NCBI GenBank assembly: GCA_023381355.1
Contig: JAMCUL010000008.1
Coordinates: 1 to 64,000, forward strand
Direction: 5' to 3'
Length of the DNA: 64,000 nucleotides
DNA from: Thermoplasmatota archaeon
Lineage (GTDB): Archaea; Thermoplasmatota; Thermoplasmata; Thermoplasmatales; Thermoplasmataceae
Of the stretch, positions 9,145 through 18,779 are shown one piece after another. The position numbers and the translations under genes were made by a program. Under the pieces are notes generated by a model that was not told where the DNA came from, made no database searches, and saw only the letters and a program-made list of their open reading frames with translations. Each line of letters starts with the position of its first letter. Within the stretch, counting starts at the first letter, position 1.

Positions 9145-10311
9145 TTATTTATAGAAAACCTGTCTGTTTCTTGAAAACTTTGCATATATGAGGATCAGGC
9201 TTGCAAATGATATTATTGACAGCGAAATGAAGGATATTGTAAAACCTATTTCTCCTGACAGATACCCAAACAGGGGAGGAACTGCCAGGAACAGTATGTT
9301 GTTGAAGGATGTGAAATATGAGTTTGCCGCGTTGAGTCTTTCCCTTGGGGTGCCTCGTGAGATGAGTATTGTGGATATTGGGAATATCCCACCATGAGGT
9401 ATTCCCATAATAGCAATGAGTGCAAAATAAAGGTAGATGTTATTGACAAAACCGATAACAAGAAATGTTACGACTGTGATCGAGATGAAAAAAGTAAGTG
9501 GGATTCGGAGATGCCTGAATGGTCGAATTTGCATGTATATCCTCGTAAGAAGTGAAGCCCCGAAGAAGAATATGAAGACATAATATGCAAATGAGGAGCT
9601 GACCCCGAACTTCTCCTTTGTATAGATATCCATGAAAACAGTGAAGGCTGCAAATGGAACATTGTATGACGTTATGGATATTATTGACGCTAGAAATCCC
9701 GGGGTGTTTACAGCACCACGGACGTCCCGTTTCTCCGTTATCTCTGGAGCCCTGATTTTGAAGGAAAGAACCGAAGCTATGAACATCATCGGAAGAAATT
9801 CAATGAATATTCCGTAATAACCCACAATAGGCAGCGAAAATCTTTCTATGACTGGCCCTATAAGGAGGGAGAGAGAAAGGGCCATTGAGTATGCGGCAAG
9901 TCCCCTCTCCCTTGAGACTCCCTCAACGTTTGTAGAAATTGAGGTGAGGATATTTGTGAAAAGAAAGCCGGTGAAAAATCCAAAAACTGAAAGGAACAAC
10001 CAGAAGAGTACCACGTCTTGAAAGTACAGGCCGATCAGCGAGATGGATGTTGCAAACATCGAGATTATGAAGACTCTCTTCTTTGCAAGCCCCTGGAGTC
10101 TTGGATTTACGAAGGCTGTGGAAATGAGAGTTGCCAGGTAGATTACAGTTCCGGTAAGACCAACGTCCGTACTGTTCAGTGTGTATGTATATTTGGCCAG
10201 AATTGGAGCGGTAGTGTTGACCATGTTGTTTGTCATTCGAATGAAGAAAGCCAGGGTAATCGCAACAAGTATTATCCTGGTCTGTTCCTTAAAGCTGGAT
10301 CTGCTTATCAT
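9145..10311 (-). CDS. Major facilitator superfamily transporter
   Basis: A 388-residue membrane protein with about 12 predicted helices in two six-helix halves. FIRMTNNMVNTTAPILAKYT in helix 1 and PHGGIFPISTILISRGTPRE in the second half are typical of MFS drug/metabolite exporters. Its start codon overlaps the stop of the preceding 149-residue protein by four bases (ATGA), so the two are translationally coupled. The substrate cannot be read from the sequence. The start at 10311 is fixed by that overlap. Confidence 0.85.
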   Translation of the reverse strand: MISRSSFKEQTRIILVAITLAFFIRMTNNMVNTTAPILAKYTYTLNSTDVGLTGTVIYLATLISTAFVNPRLQGLAKKRVFIISMFATSISLIGLYFQDVVLFWLFLSVFGFFTGFLFTNILTSISTNVEGVSRERGLAAYSMALSLSLLIGPVIERFSLPIVGYYGIFIEFLPMMFIASVLSFKIRAPEITEKRDVRGAVNTPGFLASIISITSYNVPFAAFTVFMDIYTKEKFGVSSSFAYYVFIFFFGASLLTRIYMQIRPFRHLRIPLTFFISITVVTFLVIGFVNNIYLYFALIAIMGIPHGGIFPISTILISRGTPRERLNAANSYFTSFNNILFLAVPPLFGYLSGEIGFTISFISLSIISFASLILIYAKFSRNRQVFYK

Positions 10312-10757
10312 TTGCCCATTAACCTTTTCAGGATTGAGATAGAAATTATTGAGACGCCAGTTAAGACGGCCCCATATATTGGGCTATCATACAGGAGATG
10401 TTCCACTGGCTTCTTGTAAGGATCGAACCTGTCAACATGGACCTCATAATGGTCCCTGAATTCGACAACGTGGATTCCTTTTGTTGAACCATCTAATGAA
10501 GCTCTCCAGTCTGACATCTGGCCTCTAATTTCTCCAATCGATCGTTTGAACAACCCTGAATCCTCTGGCCTAGGAATTTCTTCTCCATACCTGTCAACCT
10601 TGTTCAGGTTTATCTTTCCCCGTGAAAGTACGTCGGAAATTGCTTTTTTCCAGAATATCCTGGGATCATATGTCATATATAGTCTGGGTATTTCTTCTAT
10701 AATGATAATTGTTTTCAGTGGCTTGATTATGTGCAGCCATGTCTCCAGTAATGACAT
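10308..10757 (-). CDS. Hypothetical protein with a C-terminal membrane anchor
   Basis: A 149-residue protein: a soluble N-terminal region with a conserved-looking HVVEFRDHYEVHVDRFDPYK beta segment, then one predicted membrane helix near the C-terminus (AVLTGVSIISISILKRL). The tail-anchored layout puts the soluble domain in the cytoplasm. It is the first gene of an apparent operon with the overlapping MFS gene, and a TATA-like ATAATATTTAC lies about 26 nt upstream of the ATG. I do not recognise the family. The tight coupling suggests a role tied to the transporter, which is inference. Confidence 0.7.
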   Translation of the reverse strand: MSLLETWLHIIKPLKTIIIIEEIPRLYMTYDPRIFWKKAISDVLSRGKINLNKVDRYGEEIPRPEDSGLFKRSIGEIRGQMSDWRASLDGSTKGIHVVEFRDHYEVHVDRFDPYKKPVEHLLYDSPIYGAVLTGVSIISISILKRLMGK

Positions 10758-10821
10758 GCAAGATTTTTTCCTTCGATGTAAATATTATCTGAATTCCCAT
10801 GAAAATTGAAATTGCCTGTTA

Positions 10822-10900
10822 ACGATTCCTCACTGGGCGTTTGAAAAGATGCACTTAGCAGAGATATTCTCCAGCTGGTGCGTTGGATGAAAACAGGAGT
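10822..10900 (-). pseudogene. Short relic of the same transposase family as 1-651
   Basis: The DNA aligns with 371-436 over the OrfA zipper region: it shares TTCCTCACT, a GTTT..AAA stretch, CACTTAGCAG and ATTCTCCAGCT in the same order and spacing. On the minus strand this corresponds to LLSASFQTPSEES versus LLSDALKTDSEEI in the larger copy. No longer coding capacity remains. It is evidence of a second, older insertion. Confidence 0.6.
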
Positions 10901-10920
10901 GGGTATTAGACCTGCTGGAA

Positions 10921-11847
10921 TTATCGCTCTGGCTGCTTAAATATTTCTTTAAGGGCATCACCTATTTTCCCATACCTGATTTCATATCCAAGTTCATCCA
11001 TTCTTTCACTCTTTATGATCTGGCTCTGGAGAACAAGATCTGAGGCTTTGCCAAACATTGCACGAATGATTACCTTCGGTATTGGAAGCCTGGAACCCCT
11101 GCCAAGAGCCATCCCAATCTGGCGGGAAAAATCTCTTGATGTTATGGTGCCACCAACGCAATTTACTGGACCCCGGAACCTGTCATTTTCAATTGCTTTC
11201 ATTATTATGCCTACCTCATCATCTATATGAATCCATGGAAAAACCTGGTCACCTGGTGACACATAACCTCCAAGGCCTTTCCTGAAATATGGCTCCAGAA
11301 CCTTCAGGGCTCCCTCGCCTCTCATGAGGACAAGAGTTGTCCTTATCAAGACAGTCCTCAGGCCTGATTTTTCCGCCTGCAACGCTGCATTTTCCCAGTC
11401 TGAAACCAACTTCCCCCAGAAATCCTTTCCTGCAGGGGAGCTCTCAACAGCCTCCCTGTTTCCTTCATACCCATAAAATCCGGCAGCTGATGCGTTGATA
11501 AGCACCTCCGGCTTTTCCTCGCAGTTCTTTATTGCCTCCACGACATACTTGGTTCCCTCAACCCTGCTTGAGACTATCTCCTTCTCGTAATCCCCCTTCC
11601 ATTTTGTAAGAAGAGGGGCTCCGGTCAGGTTTATGACAGCTCTGCTTCCCTCCGCAATCGATGATAATTCATCGGGCCTGTTGATGTCCCATTTAATACA
11701 CAATGACATTCCATTGACCATGGAATTTGCTTTTTCTGGGTCCCGGGCAACTCCATAAACATCATATCCTGCGGAAATAAGGCTCCTTGCCACCACTGAT
11801 CCAATCGCCCCAGTTACACCAGCCACCACAACTTTTTTGGCATCCAT
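10921..11847 (-). CDS. TIGR01777-family NAD(P)-dependent epimerase-like protein
   Basis: A 308-residue extended short-chain dehydrogenase. The Rossmann glycine motif is near the N-terminus (VVVAGVTGAIGSVVARSLIS), with the TIGR01777/SDR39U1 signatures INLTGAPLLTKWKGDYEKEI, ASAAGFYGYEGN, FPWIHIDDEVGI and GPVNCVGG. A C-terminal DUF1731-like tail is present (LVLQSQIIKSERMDELGYEI). The catalytic Tyr lies in the GFYGYEG segment. Family members are cytoplasmic, NAD(P)-binding, and lack an agreed substrate; some are linked to cell division phenotypes in bacteria. It is monocistronic here. Confidence 0.88.
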   Translation of the reverse strand: MDAKKVVVAGVTGAIGSVVARSLISAGYDVYGVARDPEKANSMVNGMSLCIKWDINRPDELSSIAEGSRAVINLTGAPLLTKWKGDYEKEIVSSRVEGTKYVVEAIKNCEEKPEVLINASAAGFYGYEGNREAVESSPAGKDFWGKLVSDWENAALQAEKSGLRTVLIRTTLVLMRGEGALKVLEPYFRKGLGGYVSPGDQVFPWIHIDDEVGIIMKAIENDRFRGPVNCVGGTITSRDFSRQIGMALGRGSRLPIPKVIIRAMFGKASDLVLQSQIIKSERMDELGYEIRYGKIGDALKEIFKQPER

Positions 11848-12171
11848 ATATGAATATAGTAAAGTGAGGTATTATATTTTAGTGGCAATTTCTCCAGCAA
11901 ACTTATGGTGCTCCATCTCATAGTTGAGTCTGGAAATTTTGAATGAGATTTGACGCCCACGAAAAAATACTGAAAGCAATGAATGGGTTTTGCCAGTCAC
12001 CAAGAATGCACTTCTGGAAGATATTTCTTAAACTGCATATTCCTGTCTTATTCCCACAAATATTGCTTTCACGAAATTCAGGCAATGGTCCATGATGCTT
12101 CTTTATCTTGAATGATAATGTATATCCAAAGACACGAATAACGTCATTCCACAAAGAATATCTGATTGGGA
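11848..12171. other. Intergenic region, possible decayed coding DNA
   Basis: A 78-codon open frame on the minus strand (11918-12154, starting MWNDVIRVFGYTLSFKIKKH) is the only notable content. Its composition (many Ile, Phe, Asn, with two Cys) and lack of a promoter look more like a fragment of a mobile-element gene than a working gene. No family is recognised. Confidence 0.35.
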
Positions 12172-13956
12172 TTAAAGGGGATCAGAATCAGTTTTGCCAT
12201 AAAGGATGTTATACATATTGTAAAAAAGGCCCTTCTTCTCCATCAGCTGTTCAAAAGTTCCATTCTCCACTATTCTTCCAGCGTCCACAACCGCTATCTT
12301 GTCCACGAGTGATATCATAGAGAACCTGTGAGTTATCAAAATGAGCGTCCTGTTCTTTGCAAATTTCCCAAGACTCATGAATATATCCCTCTCGGAGAAA
12401 GGATCTATGTTTGAAGTTGGCTCATCCATTATTATGATATCGGGTTCCCTGATCAGTGCCCTAAGTATAGCAATGGCCTGTTTCTGTCCCTCTGAAAGAT
12501 TCCTTCCGAGTTCACCCACATCAGTCTCCATTCCATCAGGAAGTCGCGAGAATATTCTCGAAAGGCCAAATTCCTTTGCCTTTTCTCTTATTTCTTCATC
12601 AGTGGCACTCTTTTTTGCAATCCTTACATTCTCATATATTGAACCACGAAACAGGAATGGCTCCTGCAGCACTGGAACGATTATGTCTCTGTAGGATTTG
12701 GTCATTATCAGTTTCGTGTTGACCAGATCGAGATCTATCTCCCCATCTTTCGGCAGGTACAGTTTCAGTATAAGATTGGAAAGAGTTGTCTTTCCTGCTC
12801 CCGTATGTCCAACAATGCCGATTTTGTCGCCCCTCTTGATTTCCATGTTTATTTCCTTTAATGTATCGCCCATTCCGTAGGTGAAATCAACATCCTTAAG
12901 TGATAGATCCGTTGTGAAATCTTCCTTGTCTCTTGACCCTTCAGGTACCTCCTCCTTTTCACTGTCTATTATTCCATATATCCTTCCTGCACCAACGATA
13001 GAGGACTGGTAGGCATTATACAGCTGTGATAGCTGAATGACAGGATCGAAAAATTCCTGAACATAAAAAATAAACGCCACGAGTATACCAATCGATATCA
13101 GGCTTGACTGCAACTGCAGCGCCCCCGCATAAATCACGATCACGATCCCAAGGAATTCTATGACTCTTACAACTGCACCATAGAAAGAAGACAGCCTTGA
13201 GGCTTTTATATTGGCTCGCAGGTTTTCCTCATTGAGTCCATCAAATCTCTCCTCCACATACCTTTCAACATTGAAGGCCTTGATACTCCTGACTGAGCCT
13301 ATATTTTCCGCAAGATTTCCTGTTATCGCAGCTATTGTTTTCCTGGTTTTCAGATAGTTAGCCCTGACCTTACCCTGCAGGGAAATCGTAAAAAGGGAAA
13401 GGAATGGAAGGACTATAAGGGCATAAAGTGTGAGATTGAAATCCAGATACAGCATTATTGCTATAGACATAATGACAGTCGTGAAACCCGATACCACCTG
13501 GGGAATCTGGAAGGTGAGGAAGTCACCTATTGTTTCACCATCGTTGGTTATCCTGCTTATCAGGAATCCTGATTTCACAATGCTGAAGAATGATACTGGA
13601 ACTTTATGTATACTCTTGAAGGCGTTATCCCTCATATCCTTCACGGTCTTCTGTGAAACTTCTGTAGAACTTATGGCACGGAATCTATTCGAAGCAAACT
13701 GCACCATTGCAAGCCCCAGGAAAATGGAGGCGAATAATATGACTCCTGTTATACTCCTGTTATTCACACTATTAACTGCTTCGCCGATTGTGAGTGGAAT
13801 GAAAGTGCCTGCCACTGCAGTGGTAATGACAGAAATTACCAGAATTGAAAGTCCTCTCCTGTTTTTCGCGATATCACTGACCATCCTGAATAGGGCTTTC
13901 CTGCCCTTCAGTGTCCGGATTACCCTTTCCTCTGCATTCTCATAACTTTCAGTCAC
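12172..13956 (-). CDS. ABC exporter half-transporter, catalytically complete NBD
   Basis: A 594-residue half-transporter with six membrane helices (residues about 35-320) fused to a nucleotide-binding domain. The NBD has Walker A GHTGAGKTTLSN, a Walker B with catalytic Glu (IIIMDEPTSNID) and switch His (ILITHRFSM), but the signature is LSEGQ (Glu489) instead of LSGGQ. It overlaps the upstream half-transporter by four bases, so the two are made together. In heterodimeric exporters an altered signature in one subunit faces the degenerate Walker B of the partner, which is what is seen here. It probably exports a lipid, drug or peptide; substrate unknown. Confidence 0.92.
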   Translation of the reverse strand: MTESYENAEERVIRTLKGRKALFRMVSDIAKNRRGLSILVISVITTAVAGTFIPLTIGEAVNSVNNRSITGVILFASIFLGLAMVQFASNRFRAISSTEVSQKTVKDMRDNAFKSIHKVPVSFFSIVKSGFLISRITNDGETIGDFLTFQIPQVVSGFTTVIMSIAIMLYLDFNLTLYALIVLPFLSLFTISLQGKVRANYLKTRKTIAAITGNLAENIGSVRSIKAFNVERYVEERFDGLNEENLRANIKASRLSSFYGAVVRVIEFLGIVIVIYAGALQLQSSLISIGILVAFIFYVQEFFDPVIQLSQLYNAYQSSIVGAGRIYGIIDSEKEEVPEGSRDKEDFTTDLSLKDVDFTYGMGDTLKEINMEIKRGDKIGIVGHTGAGKTTLSNLILKLYLPKDGEIDLDLVNTKLIMTKSYRDIIVPVLQEPFLFRGSIYENVRIAKKSATDEEIREKAKEFGLSRIFSRLPDGMETDVGELGRNLSEGQKQAIAILRALIREPDIIIMDEPTSNIDPFSERDIFMSLGKFAKNRTLILITHRFSMISLVDKIAVVDAGRIVENGTFEQLMEKKGLFYNMYNILYGKTDSDPL

Positions 13957-15677
13957 CGGGAATCACCATAACCAAATATGTCAAGGCTTTCGAGATCTTC
14001 CAGGATTTCTGCCTGTCCATCTTTTATTATATAAGTCTCATTCGAATATTTCATGGCTGAATATCTCAGTGATACTAGGATTACAGTTATCCCTTTTACA
14101 TTCTTTACAATTTCAGAAAATATGTTTAGCTCGGTCTCAGGATCAACACTTGAAGTGACGTCATCAAGGATCAGTATTGAGGGAGTTGTTACAATAGCTC
14201 TTGCTATGGCCATCCTCTGTCTTTGTCCGCCTGAAAGGGTCAGGCCCCTCTCCCCAATCAATGTCTCATATCCATCTTCAAGGGAATCTATAAAATCGTC
14301 AATCCTGGCTATCTTTGCAGCCTTAATAACAGCCTCATGGCTTATAGCCGATCTTCCAAAAATTATGTTTTCCTCAATTGTTCCTGAGAGGAGGTTGATT
14401 TCCTGAGGTACAATGGAGACATTTTTCCTCAGGGTATCGAGTGGTATTTCCCTGACGTCAATTCCACCGATGAAAACTTCACCTGCGGTTGGCTCCTCCA
14501 GTCGTGGTATGAGATTGACTATACTGCTTTTTCCACAGCCGGTCTCCCCAGTTATGCATACAAAACCTCCCCTGGGTATCTTCATATTAAGATTGCTGAT
14601 TATTTCCTTCTTTCCCTTTATAATCTTTATATTTCGCAATTCAACGTCATTCTCTCCAGGGAAATTTCCTGATGTTGTTAATTCCTCGTCCATATCATCC
14701 TTGAGGACTTCATTTATTCTTCCAATGCCAGCCCTTGCATTCTCTGACCATACTATCAGCCTTCCCAGGAAACTTATAGGCATTGTCACCAGATTGAATA
14801 TGTTTACAGCCGCCACAAGATTTCCCACCTGGGACCTTGCAATTATAGAAGTGTAGCCTCCATAGAGAATTACTCCTGTTGCTGCAAGACTGATGATGAA
14901 CGGCATCAGGTTGTTATAGAACCCCCTGAGATGCGCTATTTCCATATATTCGTTGAAATAAGAGTCGGTGGTATCCTGGAATTTGGCTATCTGGCTATCT
15001 TCAAGAGAATACGTCCTTACGGTTCTCTGTCCATTTATATCTTCCTGAAGTCTTTCCGTCATCTCTCCATACTGTTTTCTTATATTCATCCAGTGTTTTC
15101 TTTGCTTTCTCTGGAAGATTATTCCTATATAGACAAGTACAGGAACCGTAAATAGAAAGAACAGGGCATAAAAGAAATTAAGAAATGAAAGATAGATGAG
15201 CGCAAAAATAATGATCATTATTGTGGGTATCAGCTGGGAAAGCGTGTTCATGAGGAAATTTCGCGTTGCATCAACATCCATTGTCGTCCTTGACAGGAGG
15301 TCACCTGACGAATTTCCCTGAAAGAACTTTACCTTCTTCTTCGTAAGACTGTTTACCAATTTCTTCCTCAAATTGTAGGCATATATCTGGCTTGAGTATT
15401 GTGATCCAAAATTGGTTATGAATGTAGAGACTGCGGACACGCCTGCCAGAAGCATTATCAGTTCGATCGCCGGTAGAATGGCACTGAACGCTTTTGCTTC
15501 AAGAGAATCAATAATAAGACCGATAACGATTGGGACATACAACCGACTTGCTGTGGACAGTGCAGCGGAAATAATCAGAATATATATTATCCATCTCTTG
15601 CCCTTGAGGTATTTAAGCGAAAAGATGAGAGGCTGGAGTACCCCAGTAATTTTACTGAAAAAATTATTGTGTGACAA
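13953..15677 (-). CDS. ABC exporter half-transporter, degenerate NBD
   Basis: A 574-residue half-transporter: six helices, then an NBD with Walker A GETGCGKSSIVN and a canonical LSGGQRQRMAIARA signature. The Walker B reads LILDDVTSSVD, so the catalytic Glu position holds Asp506, and the switch region reads LVSLRYSAM, with Leu537 where His is expected. Both changes mark a non-hydrolysing site, as in TM287/288-like heterodimers. The start is TTG at 15677, with a TTAAAAATAAT TATA-like box about 26 nt upstream, so the transcript looks leaderless. It is the first gene of the pair. Confidence 0.92.
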   Translation of the reverse strand: MSHNNFFSKITGVLQPLIFSLKYLKGKRWIIYILIISAALSTASRLYVPIVIGLIIDSLEAKAFSAILPAIELIMLLAGVSAVSTFITNFGSQYSSQIYAYNLRKKLVNSLTKKKVKFFQGNSSGDLLSRTTMDVDATRNFLMNTLSQLIPTIMIIIFALIYLSFLNFFYALFFLFTVPVLVYIGIIFQRKQRKHWMNIRKQYGEMTERLQEDINGQRTVRTYSLEDSQIAKFQDTTDSYFNEYMEIAHLRGFYNNLMPFIISLAATGVILYGGYTSIIARSQVGNLVAAVNIFNLVTMPISFLGRLIVWSENARAGIGRINEVLKDDMDEELTTSGNFPGENDVELRNIKIIKGKKEIISNLNMKIPRGGFVCITGETGCGKSSIVNLIPRLEEPTAGEVFIGGIDVREIPLDTLRKNVSIVPQEINLLSGTIEENIIFGRSAISHEAVIKAAKIARIDDFIDSLEDGYETLIGERGLTLSGGQRQRMAIARAIVTTPSILILDDVTSSVDPETELNIFSEIVKNVKGITVILVSLRYSAMKYSNETYIIKDGQAEILEDLESLDIFGYGDSR

Positions 15678-15844
15678 ATTAATAGTTTATTGCTTTATTA
15701 TTTTTAATGTTTGCTTACATCTGTTATATATCCTGACAAAACCGGGATTGGGTTTCATTTTCATAAAGTGCGTCCGGGAAGGCAAGAAGAAATGAAAATA
15801 TCCAGTGAAAAATAGAAAATAAATTTCCTTTATATCACCTGAAT

Positions 15845-15862
15845 ATCTATATATATCATATG
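15845..15862 (+). promoter_or_regulatory. TATA region of the MFS gene at 15877
   Basis: A run of alternating TA (CTATATATATCA) is centred 24-28 nt before a GTG start at 15877, so it supports both the non-ATG start and a leaderless transcript. Confidence 0.5.
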
Positions 15863-15876
15863 CTACTTTACGTCCC

Positions 15877-17184
15877 GTGTCAACTTCAAGATATAATTTC
15901 AGTGCCGCATTTCAGGTACTCTCGGCATTCAGCGGATGGCTGATGGATGGCTATGTTTCGATTGGTTATGTGATCGTGGCTCCAATACTTGCGAGTATTT
16001 TCTTCCCGTCAACCTTTTCGCACACGTATGCCCTACTGCTTATCTTCCTTGGGCTGGTTGTGGGGGCAATTGCGAGATTCATTGGATCGATAATCCTTGG
16101 AAATTTCCTTGGAGACAAACTGGGAAGAAGAAAGATGCTTGTCTATTCCATAATGGGATTTTCCGTGTCGTCCTTTTTCATCGGTTTTCTTCCAGTTTAT
16201 TCCCAGGTTTCCTACCTTGCACCTGTGCTCCTTTATTTTATTCTTTTCATAGTGGGACTTTTTGCCGGTGCTGAGTATTCGGGAGGCGCAACACTCTCCA
16301 TGGAAGCCGTCCCGCAGAAGGCAAGACTTCCGGTGGGTGCTTTTGTACAGAGTGGCTACGGTGTTGGGTTCTTCATAATGCTACTTGTACTCGCTTATCT
16401 AAAATCTGTTTTTGGAATTGCGCAGTATGATGATCTTGTGTGGAGAGTCATGTTTTTCACAACTATAATCCCTGGAATTGTGGCGCTCATCATAAGGCTC
16501 TTCACCACTGAGAGCGAGGTATTTGTTGATATGAGTGAAAAAAATGAAATAGAAAATGTACCCGCCAAGGGCATATTGAAACAGATAGACTCAACCGTTG
16601 CCTCCTTTATCCTTCTCACAGGCCTTTTACTCCTCAACAATGTTACATTAAGTTTCTATCCAACTTTCCTCGGGGATCTATATGCATCACTTGCCAACAG
16701 CCCTCTGATAGATGACTACAATGCAGAAATCAACCTGATATCCCTTGTCGGAGTGTGGATCGGAGGAATAGTTGCATATTTCATATTCAGGAGGAAATTA
16801 ACCCTTGGAGTGTATTCTGTTATATTCATAGTAATATTATATCCAATATATCTCCTGACCACTTCCAATACCCTCTTCTTAACTCTGGCGGCCTTCTCTG
16901 CAATTGCTTTTGTTGAAGCCGCCATCTTTTCAAGTATACCTGCTTATCTCGCAGAGATTTTCAGCAAATCCCACAGGACGACAGCAATGGGAACCATTTA
17001 CAATGGTGCCGCAATACCAGCAAGTTTTGGCATATCGGCCATATACTTCATAAGTTCGTTTCATTCTGTATCGATGTCAGCAGCTTGGTTCCTGATCATG
17101 GTGGTTAGCTCCATTCTCCTGATTCTCGGTATAGTACTGTCATCTGAGACAGGGATTGGAGGGAAAGATCCAATTACAAAATGA
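15877..17184 (+). CDS. MFS transporter of the metabolite/sugar-porter type
   Basis: A 435-residue, 12-helix membrane protein. The loop 2-3 motif GDKLGRRKMLVYS and the PVGAFVQSGYGVGFF segment fit the general substrate transporter branch (metabolite:H+ symporters such as sugar, dicarboxylate or benzoate carriers). ATMGTIYNGAAIPASFG-like residues in the second half are also typical of this branch. An acidophile would drive it with the inward proton gradient. The start is GTG at 15877, chosen from the TATA box spacing. The substrate cannot be assigned. It is monocistronic. Confidence 0.87.
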   Translation: MSTSRYNFSAAFQVLSAFSGWLMDGYVSIGYVIVAPILASIFFPSTFSHTYALLLIFLGLVVGAIARFIGSIILGNFLGDKLGRRKMLVYSIMGFSVSSFFIGFLPVYSQVSYLAPVLLYFILFIVGLFAGAEYSGGATLSMEAVPQKARLPVGAFVQSGYGVGFFIMLLVLAYLKSVFGIAQYDDLVWRVMFFTTIIPGIVALIIRLFTTESEVFVDMSEKNEIENVPAKGILKQIDSTVASFILLTGLLLLNNVTLSFYPTFLGDLYASLANSPLIDDYNAEINLISLVGVWIGGIVAYFIFRRKLTLGVYSVIFIVILYPIYLLTTSNTLFLTLAAFSAIAFVEAAIFSSIPAYLAEIFSKSHRTTAMGTIYNGAAIPASFGISAIYFISSFHSVSMSAAWFLIMVVSSILLILGIVLSSETGIGGKDPITK

Positions 17185-17292
17185 ATCCTGACGCTTGCAG
17201 GACTCATTCCATTCCTATTTTTTAAAAGGTGCAGATGGAATTTGAGCATTTTTCCTCAATATCTTAAAATCCTTTCATTTAATTCTGGCTTC

Positions 17293-17865
17293 ATGAGTGA
17301 AATAGAGAAAATAGTACCCGAGAAAACAGCACTGGTGATCATAGATTTACAGAAGGGAATTGTAATGATGGATGCGAAACCAAATCCCGCAAGCGAGGTA
17401 ATAAAGAACGCATCAATTCTCGCATCCAGATTCAGGGAAAAGCACATGATTGTTTTTCCGGTACACGTCATTTCATCACCGGAGACCGGGTTACATCCGA
17501 AGAGTGACAGCAATATGCTCAGATCAGGACCAATGCCTGATGACTGGGCTGATTTTGTGCCTGAGTTAAATGTCTGCAGTGATGATGTGGTAATCACAAA
17601 AAGACAATGGGGGGCTTTCTACGGTACTGAACTTGATCTTCAGCTAAGGCGCAGGGGAATAGATACAATTGTACTTTGCGGCATAGCGACAACATATGGG
17701 GTTGAAAGTACAGCCCGTTTCGCCTATGAATATGGGTATAACCAGGTATTCGCCTCCGATGCAATCAGTGACATTTCTGAGGAAAGCCATAATGTTTCGG
17801 TAAATCATGTGCTCAAAAGGATTGGAAGAGTCCTGACAACTGAGGAAATTATAAAATTGCTTTAA
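17293..17865 (+). CDS. Isochorismatase-fold hydrolase lacking the nucleophilic Cys
   Basis: A 190-residue protein of the cysteine-hydrolase/isochorismatase superfamily: ALVIIDLQKG with Asp18, VITKRQWGAFYGTEL with Lys103, and VLCGIATTYGVESTARFAYE. The superfamily nucleophile normally sits just before VESTAR, but here it is Gly136. YecD/YwoC-like and isochorismatase members share this lack of Cys, so a cysteine-independent hydrolysis, or no amidase activity, is expected. I choose the ATG at 17293 over one at 17242 because it precedes the conserved fold directly and has a TTAAAAT box about 26 nt upstream. Confidence 0.85.
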   Translation: MSEIEKIVPEKTALVIIDLQKGIVMMDAKPNPASEVIKNASILASRFREKHMIVFPVHVISSPETGLHPKSDSNMLRSGPMPDDWADFVPELNVCSDDVVITKRQWGAFYGTELDLQLRRRGIDTIVLCGIATTYGVESTARFAYEYGYNQVFASDAISDISEESHNVSVNHVLKRIGRVLTTEEIIKLL

Positions 17866-17929
17866 CTTGTATACTGCCCAACTATTAATTATTCAGATAT
17901 ATTTATATGGGTTATTTTTTTATCCCTAT

Positions 17930-18679
17930 ATGGACAGTATTGACTCGACAAGCGGAATGCAAAAGGTTCTGAACACGGGACCCGACTCCAATAGCATAGC
18001 ATCCTATTACCTCCTTATCGGGATAGGAGTCCTGATAACTGTTGTCCCCATTATAGGGCTTTTAGGATATTTTATAGTTTTTATAGCTTTCATCCTTCTT
18101 TTCCTTAAGAGACACGCTATGGGTGACCTCCAGCGCAGGTTATTAACCTTTGATATTGTGATTTTCATAGTTTCCCTGATAGTAATCATGGTCGGGTTTG
18201 TGGCCATTATTTTTACCACGATATTCAGCCAGACATTCCCATCAGGCTCAAGTAGTTCTTCGGTGTCACCAGCACTGATTGGTTCAATTCTAGGTGATTT
18301 GATGGGTCTCGCTATAGCCATAGAGATAGTCCCCTTCGGGATATGTTACCTGCTGATGGGCGTTGGTATTGTCGAGGATATTGAAAGAAGGATATTCTCA
18401 CTCCTGATTCTCGCAGGGATTGCTGTTTCTGTAATTGGAACTTATATCAGTATTTCAGGGATCAACATAACATCCATTGTTCAAAATTCATCGAATGGCA
18501 CTTCCATAAACTCTACCGGTACCATAGACAGCGGCATATATGGATCTGTAACACCCTTCGGCATTGCCAGGGTGGTCCTAATCGGCGTTGCGTTCATATA
18601 CCTGTGGAAGGTCGTAAAGGAGGGCCACGGGGATATCCAGAACATTACATCCCTGGGCAGCTCAGGTGAACCATATTAA
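17930..18679 (+). CDS. Uncharacterised polytopic membrane protein
   Basis: A protein of about 249 residues with a short soluble N-terminus (MDSIDSTSGMQKVLNTG) and five or six predicted membrane helices; the loop near residues 175-200 is rich in Ser, Thr and Asn, typical of outward-facing archaeal loops. It ends in a short cytoplasmic tail. The layout recalls DUF973-type proteins, but I cannot confirm it. An ATATATTTATATGG element about 26 nt upstream supports the ATG at 17930 rather than an in-frame ATG at 17867. No function is assigned. Confidence 0.65.
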   Translation: MDSIDSTSGMQKVLNTGPDSNSIASYYLLIGIGVLITVVPIIGLLGYFIVFIAFILLFLKRHAMGDLQRRLLTFDIVIFIVSLIVIMVGFVAIIFTTIFSQTFPSGSSSSSVSPALIGSILGDLMGLAIAIEIVPFGICYLLMGVGIVEDIERRIFSLLILAGIAVSVIGTYISISGINITSIVQNSSNGTSINSTGTIDSGIYGSVTPFGIARVVLIGVAFIYLWKVVKEGHGDIQNITSLGSSGEPY

Positions 18680-18779
18680 TTACATCATTTTCCTTTTTCA
18701 AGCAGTGTTGGGAAAATCGAATTTTTAGAGTTTCCAAGATTTTCTTGTCTTCATGGAAATTTCCATGGTTTAAACTAAT

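Noticed and set aside
13430-14856. Long plus-strand frames (171 and 147 codons) across the ABC exporter genes
   Set aside because: They are mirror frames of strongly conserved ABC transporter coding sequence.
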